In this document: positions 12,800 to 23,156 of the stretch, piece by piece
How positions within the stretch are numbered: the first letter of the stretch is position 1
Layout of the letters: each line of letters begins with the position of its first letter
NCBI RefSeq assembly: GCF_019059575.1
Contig: NW_024882742.1
Span: 62,001-126,000 of the forward strand
Length of the DNA stretch: 64,000 nt
Direction of reading: 5' to 3'
From: Amphibalanus amphitrite
Taxonomy: Eukaryota; Arthropoda; Thecostraca; Balanomorpha; Balanidae
The notes under the pieces: generated by a model
Databases searched by the model: none
Seen by the model: only the letters and a program-made list of their open reading frames with translations
What the model was told of the DNA's origin: nothing
Position numbers and translations under genes: made by a program

Positions 12800-13149
12800 G
12801 AATCAATATTTTGATTCAATTTGGGACATTCCCACCTTCAGACGACCCGTTACGGCGGAAATAACCCCCATGACGGCGAGATTTTTTGACAAGTCAATAC
12901 AAAAATCTTCCCGGCTTCAATTTTTCGCTGCATGGCTATCAGCCGTTTGTCGCGCGTACCTTTACGAATGGCATAAAGATTTCGCCGCCATAATTCAACA
13001 AAAACGTGCTGTTAAAACTTGCTCTGTTTATCATTAACGACGAGCCTTTGTAATTTTTTCATAATTTTGTCTAAAAGAAAATAAAAAATGCGTTATTTAG
13101 TTGTATAATTCATTTATAAGAAATATTCTTTTTCTTAGTATCTAGCCAC

Positions 13150-13252
13150 GATTTCCGGTTCCCGCCATTTCGCGCCGGCGTCGTGGGTGTTCGGGTGCAA
13201 CGTAGTGCTCCCGGTTTTATTTTGTTTAAGCGACCTTTTCTGAAGTGTAAGT
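13150..13252 (+). promoter_or_regulatory. CpG-rich promoter-like block with a strong 5' splice donor
   Basis: A CpG-rich patch with an E2F-like TTTCGCGCC is followed by AAGT|GTAAGT at 13246/13247. It could be a 5' UTR exon joined to the acceptor TTTTCACAG at 18882, just before the Hikeshi start codon. The link is inference from compatible sites only. Confidence 0.3.
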
Positions 13253-14636
13253 AACAATGGATCATATTTTTAGATACTTTGAAGTGTGTTTTTCAATTTC
13301 AGGCATGTGATCTTAACGTTTCTTACCGAAAACTCGTTTTAAGAGATGGTTTTAGGAACATGGCGCGGTAGCGACGTCAGCGGCGCGGGACGCCTTCTCA
13401 CTCTTCTATTGTCTTTTTAAGCTCTATTTTTTTTGAAAATGATGTCTTAGGTGTAGTATTTCAGTGAAATATGATGTCCTTTAAAAGTTACGGTATAAAT
13501 TAGTTACAAGAAGCCTAATGTTTTGTCTCGCATGATAGAATTGTTGGGTGGACTCATGAAATGGGGGCAGTGCATGTCCAGTATTTTACATAATTTGGAT
13601 ATTTTGGCCTCTGCTTGTGTCTCACTCACCCAATTGTTGCTACAACTTTAATTTGTAGCATTTGAATTTAAGGGCAACTAGGTTATTGACTTGTTCCGAG
13701 TTAAGATTGAAAGGTTGTAGTGCATGTTCGTGTGTGCCTTATCTAAATAGTAGGTATGTAAGCTTGGCTTGTAATTGCTTCGCCCATTTTTGCTACTTAT
13801 TTAATGATGCTTATTTTAAGTGTAACAAAAGCAAGTTGCTGAATGGTGTAAGCCATATTTACATTATGCGTGATCTTCCAGAAAATTATGTGTCTAATGT
13901 ACGTCAGTCCAGGGAATGCTGGATAGTTAATGTTCAGGATTGTCCATGCCAAAGTTAATTTTAGAGGCCAGTTTTATCAACACAAATAGCTGCCTGCTGG
14001 AATTTTTTTGCCTTAAGACTGCTTCACATATGGAGCGTTAACATGATGGGCACGTAAACGGATAGGGCTGTACCGTTCATGCTCTGTATGTGAAGTAACT
14101 TTTAGACAAAAAAAAATCCAGCAGCCACCTATTTTTCTGTTGGTACAACTGGCCTCAGATCTACTTTTTTGGCAGAATTTATATAACTGCATGAGATGAC
14201 AGTTGTTGGCGCACCTGGTGGAGTTCAGTGGAAATTTAAGTGACATTAAGTACTTAATTTTTTATTGAGTATATTTTAAAATTAATAGTTGCTGAACAAG
14301 TAGAATAATAACACAAAGTTTCCTAATTTATTGTCCACAAATGTCCTAATTATTGTGTTCTGTTGTTTGCTGCAGGTCAACCAAGGATCGAACACTGGTT
14401 GTTGCGGGGATTAGCTTCAGAGGGTCAAGGATGGCGTCTTGAATCGCTGTTCAGTCGACAGGCAACTGTATGACAACGCCATCCCTGTCAACCAGAGCGT
14501 CGACCGAAGTAGGGCGGCGTTACGCGGACCTGGCCGCACCCGACCAACCGGTGGAGTACCTGACTCGGGCTGGGCGGAGACTACCTACATCACGACCTTT
14601 TGAACTTTAATCTCGTTGCGAGAAACAATATGACGT

Positions 14637-14728
14637 AAGGAAGTGTGTATATGGGCGCCGATGACCACTGTAGTCCGGGCGCCTAAAAACCCCAATTCAT
14701 CATCATCATCAAGGAAGTGTGTATGTGG
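14637..14728 (+). mobile_element. Very short 5'-truncated retrotransposon insertion with target-site duplication
   Basis: An 18-bp direct repeat (AAGGAAGTGTGTAT, A or G, then TGG) at 14637-14654 and 14711-14728 flanks only 56 bp. That insert ends in CCCCAATTCATCATCATCATC, a trinucleotide tail of the sort carried by some non-LTR elements. This is a textbook footprint of target-primed reverse transcription with extreme 5' truncation. Confidence 0.65.
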
Positions 14729-14856
14729 CTGGCGGGGCCGAGGGTGAAATGCGCCACGTGTTTATCCTGCCGGATGACGACAGCGTCACCAACCTGTCAA
14801 AGAACGAGCTGGTGCAGCGCGTGATGACTGCTATCTCGTCCCTAGAACCGGAATAG
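14729..14856 (+). pseudogene. Possible orphan 3'-terminal coding exon, family unknown
   Basis: The plus-strand frame that starts inside the right target-site duplication reads VAGGAEGEMRHVFILPDDD, continues SVTNLSKNELVQRVMTAISS and stops at TAG (14854-14856). Composition is like a real C-terminus. Before the 56-bp insertion the same frame would meet TAA immediately upstream, so either an unseen acceptor is used or it is a relic. The protein family is not recognised. Confidence 0.3.
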
Positions 14857-16592
14857 AAAAACGTGCGCATAGCCCAAATGAAGCGAACCAAAACACAGAC
14901 AGGACTGATAGCTTTTCGGTCGAGAATGTTCTGAAGATGCTGATCAGTAGACCACTTGGTGACCGTTTTCGGTGGTAATATGGGATCTTGTGGTGTTCCA
15001 AAGCGACCTGCTTTGGGTGTGGACATAAGTGGCTCAACCTGACAGGATTGATGTTTTAGGTAGCCGTGCTAATCATAAACCCTATATTGAGTGTATCTGT
15101 ACAAATTTTGTTTATATTTATTTCATGTATTTGATTCGAAACCGAAAATGGCTCTTTGTAATTAGGCAACATCAAGACGTTGAGGTCATTCTCCAGACGT
15201 TTATTTGTTTTTTCTTACCTGTCCACGGTATGTCTTATTGGTTAGGTCTCAGTTTCAAATATTATTAACTGCATGTTTTGCAAATACGTAGCCATATTGA
15301 ATAAGAGACGTGTCCTAAAAGTGAGTATTGCTTTGCATGGGATGTGAGCATCAACGACAGGGCTTTGTGATGGCAAATGTGTGGCAATTGCAGGGATCGT
15401 TGTGAAATATGTTATGAATATCATCGTATTATTTGCGACTGTAAATACATCCGTGTATCATATTATCATTCAAATTGTGCAATTTGTGCAACGGGCTTGA
15501 GTATATTCTTCGGCGAAAAATCTCTTACTGTACTCCACAGAAATGGGACGGGATACAGATGCGTAGAAACACATTCATGAACACGTGAAAGACGATAAGT
15601 TAGAGCGACGAACGTGGCAACTAGCGCCATTGGCTACCCCAATCATCCTGACAGCGTCGAATCGAGTCGTGTGAAACACCTTACCCGGTTTTTACCATGG
15701 ACAGCGCCGCCATCATCGTTGCACTCACAGGTATCGTGCACCGGGGAGATCCACGGCTCGGGACACTCGCCGCAGTCACAGCCAGTGACACTAATATCTG
15801 TCCGCAGTCGCCTCAGCGGCACGCTATTGTGACTTCGGTCTATGCTACTGTGTATGTTTCTGGCGCCTAATGTGACAACTAGGCTATGACCGCAGCCCTT
15901 TACTCAAAATCAATGCTACAAAGCAGGGATGTAGAGTCGTGAGAATGTCAGACGGCTTCGGCTCCGGAGGAAAAAATCGGCTCCAGCTCCGGCTCCGGCT
16001 CCGAGTAAAATGGTCGGGCTTGGTCGGGCTTCGGTTCCGGCTCCGACTCAGTACAACCCAGGGTGTACAACCCCTATTCAAAGGTCAGCACGGCTCCCTT
16101 CACGCATTCCCTCGAAGGCTTGCAGCTTTGAGCAGGGAGCCAGGGTGAGTGCTGAAAATCCCTGGTCTACCGTGGGAATAAGGTCTAGAAAAAATTACAC
16201 GATCCTGTGCTGATAATATCTTCATGAATTTATTGAATTTGCATTATTTGCACGCAAGAAACATTCCATAAATCAATTTGAAGAGTGAACTACGTCTGCA
16301 GAAAGTCAGATCGCAGAATCAATATATTGATAAGCCAGCTGATTTCAGAATCAAAATAATGATTAGCCAGCTGTTTGCAGAATCAAAATATTGATTCTCG
16401 CCGGGATAAGCCGCCGTGATGAATCAATATCTTGATTATTTTCAAGACGCTTTCCTAAACTAACCAAAGAGGTTAGGGCTATTGTTTCGTGCCTGGCGGG
16501 TAGCTTCAACATTGTTCTTCATTTTGTGAAAAAATTATCTTGAAATTATAGCCGGTTGCTGAAGAATTGACGTTTCTGTGATGGTCTGCACG
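14857..16592. other. Non-coding stretch inside the 90-bp inverted repeat
   Basis: No gene supported. AATCAAAATATTGATT-like repeats occur at 16316-16440. A plus-strand frame of about 56 codons starting at 15699 has no further support. Confidence 0.4.
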
Positions 16593-16682
16593 TATGCCCA
16601 TATATGGTCAAAGCTCCGCCCACTAGAATCAATATTTTGATGCCTCCATATTTTGATTCCCGCCGCCTAGTTTGCCCAACTG
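16593..16682 (-). repeat. 90-bp perfect inverted repeat, right arm
   Basis: Partner of 12710-12799. Further AATCAAAATATTGATT-like motifs lie just inside it at about 16316-16440. The arms may be two related MITE copies or the ends of one large element. Confidence 0.85.
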
Positions 16683-17292
16683 AGGTGGTAACTGGTAGCA
16701 GGGTATATTGACTTACAGGTGGTAGAAGATTGCCTTGGTCGAGTCTTGGATTTGTTATACCCTGGATTTGCAAGGCCGTCGAAGCCAAGGCCCTATATGT
16801 CGAAGCCTTGGTGTCGAAGCCAGTCGAAGGCGAAGCCGTGTAGCCAAGATTTGGTCGATGGATTTTAGTGGTCTCATGTCTTTCAGGTTTGTCTCTGGCT
16901 AGTCAAAATTGTTGTGTTCTGTTTTGGTATTTTTAGCTGTCGGTAGGCAGAAATAGGCAAATATCATGCTCGCATTCGAGGATTTACTGTCGACGCCACC
17001 AGTTTACAAAGTCACGGACGCAATCGAACATTATTTGCAGCGCATGCCAAGGGTTGCATGATATAGCCTTGCTAGGAGCCTTGATTAGATTGACCACTGC
17101 ATTTTTTATGTTGAGCCTTGAGGCCAGAGGCCATTATTATAAACTAAGGAGCCAGCGCGCTGCGTATTTTATCCCTGATTCTGAGCCGATTAAGAGTAAA
17201 AAAGGAGCCCGAGGACGTATTTTCAATAAGAGTGTGTATTTTCATCGCAACGGGAAGCAGTATCTGGCTGATGGCTCGAGTTATATTTGCAA

Positions 17293-17642
17293 CTTTTTTT
17301 AAATAACTTTAGTCCGAACCTTTTGATGGGAAGGATTCACAAGGACAGAGCCACCGCTAAGCGAAGCTTGTTGTGATGACCCTGCCCTCTACCCTCCGAT
17401 CGCGCAATTCCAGTTCTATGGCAGAATTTAGAGTCCAAAGTTAAACGTGCGCACATAGCCGCGCACGGCCGGTCCCCTCACTGACTTCGCCTGGCTACGG
17501 CCTGCCACCAACCGCAACCATACCTGTCAGGAGGCCCATAAATGTCAAGCGCCCGTCGTCGAACCCGGACTGTTATAACCGGGAACGCGTGCTCTCACCA
17601 CGCGGAGTCCAACGCTCTACCAACTGAGCTACGGGACCGGCT
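17293..17642 (-). mobile_element. tRNA-derived SINE, near full-length copy B
   Basis: Read on the minus strand, the 5' end is a tRNA-like head with an A box TAGCTCAGTTGG at 17631-17620 and a B-box-like GGGTTCGACGAC at 17566-17555. A body follows that is shared with two other copies in this window, then an A-rich tail (TTATTTAAAAAAAG). The head does not fold into a normal clover leaf: extra bases follow the D arm and the acceptor stem has a mismatch. A functional tRNA is therefore unlikely. RNA polymerase III type II promoter logic is inferred from the boxes. Confidence 0.65.
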
Positions 17643-18473
17643 CAAATTTATTTATGATGACAGCCTCATTCAAACTGCAAAATGTGGCAGAGGTCTAAGG
17701 TGTGCAGTGTGCACAGGACCTCTTCTGACCACTAGCCCGATTCAGTTGTGCATTTCAATTTACAAATTTCAGTCATGCAACTTGCAAACCACAACCTGGG
17801 CATAGCTTGCCCAAAGCATCAGACACAGAAAATACACAGAGAGACTTCAGCTCCTGAACCTACCATCATTGTATTATTGTTGTAGAAGAGGCGATATGAT
17901 TCTGGCGTACCAGCTAGATCTTCTATGCTGGCATCGACATTCACCCAGCAAATAGCAATCTTGAAATCTTCTTTGGCCAAGCGACCAGAGTCCAGAAGTA
18001 TCACCAGAGGGCACCAATGGAAGTTGAAGAAGTGGTGTGCCGGATCTAGGGCACAATCTAACCAAATGCTGACGCTGTGAGTGCACATTCACAGCATCTG
18101 GTAACATTCAGAACTATTCCACATTCACTTATTCATTCGTTCAGATTCATTATTTAGGCGATTGTACTGAAACTTTCCATGTGGGTAGCCGGCAGGCACT
18201 AGGCAGTGGCACCGGAACATGGTGGCAACCGCCGGGCAACGCAAGCAACACATATCCATCCATGTCATTGGGATGCTACTGACTAGCACTGTCGACTCGG
18301 ATCTCGAATTCACATCCATTCTCAGAAAAAAAAACAGCTCCATTTTTTTTCCGACCAATCTCGGGGCAAGTTGTCCCGCTTGCCCTACCTCGCGTGGCGA
18401 CGGTAATGCTTCACTATCTCAAGTCCTTGTCTCCCCCCACCCCATTCAAAATCAGTGGCGCCGCCCCTGCCCC

Positions 18474-18690
18474 GTTGGTGGCAGGCCGTAGCCAGCTGAA
18501 GTCAGTAAGGGGACCGGCCGTACGCGGCTGTGTGCGTACGTTAAATTTGGACTAAATTCTGCCATAGACAGGCATTGAGCGATGGGAGGGTGGAGAGCAG
18601 GGCCAACGCAATTAGATCTGCTTAGCGGGGGCTCTGTCCTTGTGAATATTTCCATTCGAAAGGTTAGGATTAAATTTATAAAAAAACGAA
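18474..18690 (+). mobile_element. SINE-like repeat, 5'-truncated copy C
   Basis: Same body as copies A and B but on the plus strand, from GGTGGCAGGCCGTAGCC to an A-rich tail (TTTATAAAAAAACG). Divergence is visible at many positions, so this is an older or separate copy. It lies about 200 bp upstream of the Hikeshi coding start. Confidence 0.65.
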
Positions 18691-18918
18691 CCTTTTTTAC
18701 TTTGCTTTGCTGTCAAAATGCCTGTCATGAGTCACTGTAGTTATGGATAAATTAGTTTATTACCTTTTGAAATATAGTTCGAGTAGGAAACTTTTTAAAG
18801 AATCAAGTCCAAGTACATTGTCTACGTATATGTTGGAATCCTATATTCATTTTATTGTAATAAACATGCTCACTTTTCACAGGTAATGGTGTGAATGTGA
18901 GATCATCAGAAGTGAGCG

Positions 18919-19994
18919 ATGTCTGTCTCCGTGTTTGGTATGATAGTGGCCGGCCGGCTGGTCAGCACCGATTTCCAGGCGGTCGATGAGACCCACTTTG
19001 TCATCAATGTGCCCGAGGCGGACAACATCCGGCACATCATCGTGTTCCTGACGGGCTCACAGCCGCTGCCGGACAACACGGCCGCCGGAGGTGAGGGCAG
19101 CGCGGCCCGGTCACCGGTGGCTGAGCTGATGGCGGGTGCGGGTGGGAGCTGTTCGGGTCGCTGGGGGATGCGTTACCATGTATTTGATTTGCTAAATGGC
19201 GTGCACTGTGCAGTATAATGTGATCGGTAGCTGGAAAGTGGGTGGCAGGGATATGGGAGGGGTTTAAATCTGACACGGAACTGTGTCAGTGGGTTGTCAG
19301 AACGTTACAGGTTGCGTTTGCTTATCTGCACGGCCACTGGTGGATCAGGGGCCCCGGGATGGCATTCGGGGCATTTGTACCCCTTTCAGTGCCCAGTATT
19401 GACTATGTTTTCGTTTTCATCGCATATAATGAAAATATAACAGCTCTCACATGAAAAGTATCCAGTTATTTAACCCTTCTTGTGTAAACTGTGACGTGTT
19501 GGTCGACGTGTAACTGTTGCGCAGTTCGCTGACTGCTCGCGCCCTGTTCTCTCCCCCTCCCCCCAGTGTACTTCAGCTGGCCGGAGCCCAACTCTCCGCC
19601 CACCTGGATCTACCTGGGCTTCCTCTCCAACAGCAAGCCGTCGGCCGTGTTCAAGGTGGCGTCGCTGAAGCACGGCAGCGGCGCCGCCACCGTACCGTCC
19701 GGCCTGGTTCAGCAGTTCTCGCACAATGCCCAGGTGGGCATCGCCGTCGAGCCGGAGGTGCAGGTGGCGGGCCTGACGCCTGCCGCCGCCGAGCCCTCCA
19801 CCGTGCCGTCGTTTGTCGAATTCGTCCAGAAGATGCTGCAGAACTTTGTCAACTACGCGACCAGCTTCAGCGTGACGCCGGCGCAGATGGCGGTGGCTCC
19901 CAACGAGAGCTATGTGCCGTTGAGCGTGGTGCAGCGCTGGTACGACAACTTCCAGCGCCGGCTCGAGATGAACCCCAACTTTTGGAAGTCGTGA
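18919..19994 (+). CDS. HIKESHI: Hikeshi (heat-shock nuclear import carrier for HSP70)
   Basis: Two coding exons, 18919-19090 and 19567-19994 (stop TGA), are joined at GGAG|GTGAGG and CCCCAG|TG inside a valine codon, giving 199 aa. Hikeshi proteins are usually just under 200 aa. The N-terminus FGMIVAGRLVSTDFQAV, then HFVINVPEAD, VYFSWPEPN, FLSNSKPSAVFKV, FVQKMLQNFVNYATSF and the end WYDNFQRRLEMNPNFWKS match the family from start to finish. In animals Hikeshi carries ATP-bound HSP70 through nuclear pores during heat stress by binding FG-nucleoporins. The start codon follows the acceptor TTTTCACAG at 18882, so a 36-base 5' UTR segment belongs to this exon and a non-coding first exon probably lies upstream. 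The gene converges on the NOX-like gene at 20789. Confidence 0.95.
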
Positions 19995-20585
19995 CCGGGC
20001 GCGGCCGGCTGGCGCTGGCCGGACGGCGGCTGGTGACTGGGGCCGGACCGCCGCTCCGTCCTCCCGTCTGTCCGGCGGCCGGCCGAACGCCCAGTGAGTG
20101 GGGACGGGCCCGGCCCGCCCGCTGTGTCTGCTCCGCGCGCGAGTGAGTGTGTCGCGGTGCGATGGTGCGGCGCGCGGCCGGCAGCGCGCTGTGACGGACG
20201 CCCGTTGGATGTGAGCCGGCGATGAACCCGACACTGCTGCTCTTGGCACGCCAGAGGATCGAAATGGGATAGCTTAAAGCAAAGGTACGTCCTGGATGCA
20301 ATGTAGATAGAAATAACATCGAAATGAAGGAGAGACACGGTGTCACCGAAAGGTTTCTTTGCTGAAGACCTTCTCATAAATATCTTATTGCTGAAATGCC
20401 TCAAGAGATCTTCATGAACTTGAGTTGGCTGTGTTGCTCGTTTTGCATAGTTTTGAAGTTTATACAGAGTAGCATGTTTCTTTCGGTGTACACCGTACAG
20501 GTGTGCTTGATATGGGACCGACCGGCAACTTTCTCTGGCAATGCGGAGGCGGTTTTTGTGTTTCTTTTTTAAATGCTCTTTATAC

Positions 20586-20591
20586 AATAAA
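20586..20591 (+). terminator. Polyadenylation signal, probably of Hikeshi
   Basis: AATAAA about 590 bases after the Hikeshi stop codon, in a region without other coding support and 200 bases before the convergent NOX-like stop. Confidence 0.5.
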
Positions 20592-20788
20592 GCTCTAACG
20601 CCTGTTTCATTGTGTACACGCGATCACATTCACAACACACTGACACGACTAGTCGCCAGCCCGTCCGACGACAACTCCACAGTCGACCCTTCCTCCCCGT
20701 CACCCCGCGCTCCGTCGCGCGGCCGGTCACCAACGCCGGTGTCGGGTACACCGCAGGCGACTGGTCACCACCGCTGGTGCCGAGGCCC

Positions 20789-23067
20789 TCAGAAGTTGGT
20801 GCAGTTGAACACCAGACCAGCCTGAGTGCAGGCCTTTTGCACCACCTTGCGGACTGTGCGCGGACCGGAGAAGAACACCTCGACACCGCCGCTACTCTTG
20901 CCGACTATCTCGTCCAGTACCTGTCGGCAGAGGGCGGGGAGCGTTTAATCTGAAGATTGGAGTAACATGCAATGCAATTTGCAATTTTTGCAACATGCAA
21001 TTTTTATCCTTTGATAAAAATTGCACCAGTTTAAACTCTTTGATAAAAACTGGTGCAATATGATCGTCACGGCGCTCTATTGAACCATCGCTACTATTCT
21101 CTCGTTGTTTTCCATGATTTAGGTGCATGTCGCGTTTTTCCTCAATGTGCCATGGTGGCCCACACACAACTAGTCTCCGAAGGAAGTGGACAGTGGTGCA
21201 CAAATCTATCGCCCATCCACTCCAGTCTGGCTTGCGACTGACCTCGTTCCATCTCGGCCGGCCCTGTCGCAGCTGCCTTCTGAGCGGCGTAAACGACGGC
21301 ATGGGCTTGATGCCCGTCTTGAAGAGGTAGAACTCGAGGAAGTTCTCGAGCAGGTTCCTGTGCCTCTGGTAGTGGTCCATGTCTTCGAGCAGCTCGAGGA
21401 ACCATTCGTACCCCTCCATGTCCGAGTTCACCCACACAAAATCCACCTGGGAAGACGGAGCATATTCATACTCGTGCCGTACTGCACGCACTTAGCGAGC
21501 GCAGTCAAGGGGAACGTTTTAGCGTTTACCTATGCAATATGCATGTTCTCACCTTCCGAATGTTCATGAATGAGCTGGGCAGCTGCATCTTGAACTCGCA
21601 GGCGCAGTTGGGACACGGCACAATTTCGGACCGATACCTGCCAACATGAGAACCATCAGCACTCCACCGAGTCGGTCAATCCTTCTCGGTACACCAGTTG
21701 TTACACTGGTATAACTCGCACACAACAAAGAATGATGGTACGGGCGCAAAATAAGCTTAGTAGTGAATACGCCCATGATGCGAAGACTATCACCACCATT
21801 AATATCTGCTCGACCTCCCGTCTGTGCCGGGCAAACTGACAGCGTCGCCTCGTCTCTCGTCTCACCTGATGAGTATGCTCTGCAGCACGGCCGCGAAAGG
21901 GAACACGTCCGGTCCGACCAGGATGATGATAGCGTGCCGAGCCGAGAAGATGCCCACCTTCTCCCCGCCGTAACTGTACGGACCGTCAATGAATACCTGG
22001 CGGCGCACGGCAGTGATAGCGGTCAGAGCAGTGAGCCTGAGACCCAGTCAGTGCGGGTGGAGGCACAATGTCTGAAATCAACCCAGAAGCATTGGAGTCG
22101 CAAATAGTTAAGTCTACAGGCTAGTGTGCGCGGACGGGTAGCGAATGGCCCATTACCATTTGTCTCACGGTCCACCGGCTCGGCGGCCGACGCCCTCACC
22201 CGAATGGTGTCGGCGTACTCGATGGTGTCGTCACCATCGTCATCGACCGCCTGTCGGCGCCGCTTCATGGAGCTGACGATGGAGGTGCCCTCGCCGGCGG
22301 CGGGCGCGGCGGTGGCCTGCATGCTGCCGATGTTGGGCAGACGCTGCCGACTGTCGGCGGGCGGCGCGGCGCCGGCCGGCAGCGGCGGCAGCAGCGGCGG
22401 CCCCGGCTGCTGCGGTCCGCCGCTGCCGTCCTTCTGGTCCAGGGACGGTATCAGCGAGTGGTGCTTCACCTTACGGAACTGCTGGCGGCCGGCCGGCGGC
22501 GCGGCCGTGCTGAACCGCAGCGTCTTACCGTACTCGCGTGTGAACACCGAGTAGCCCTCAGCGAAGCCGGTGAACTGGGAGGCCTCCTGTTCGACGCGCC
22601 GGCCTGCCTGCCGGTACTCTGTGTAGGAGCTGGTCGGACTGGCGCCCGCCGGGCCGGGCAGCGAGCGTCGGCTGGCGGCCGGGTCCGGCGGCGCGGCGGC
22701 CGGCGCCTGGCTGGCGGCCGGTGTGGAGGAGGAGGGCTTCTCCAGCAGCACGGCGGCCGACGGCTCCGGCTCGGTGACGTCATCCTCCGAGAGCACCACG
22801 TCCAGCGTCAGGTGTTTCTCCTCCACCTTCATGGCGTCCACCTGCCGGCGTCGGCGGGGAGGGCGTCAGCAGACGCCGCGTCACCGCTACAGGGGGTCAC
22901 CAGCGACCGGACATACATACAACAGGGCGTGCCTTGTCTGTACCGTCTCGGAGAATAACATTTTAGTTCAATAGTCATGGAAGCTACTTCATCTGTTCAG
23001 GCATAGGTAATAGTATGTGTTCAGTATTTCTCCTCTGGCTAAGGCGATGTCACTTTAAAGGGCGCTA

Positions 23068-23156
<89 letters not shown>

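Noticed and set aside
17555-17640. Functional tRNA gene
   Set aside because: A and B boxes are present, but the D-to-anticodon region is too long and the acceptor stem mismatches. The adjoining body repeats elsewhere without the head, so it is a SINE.
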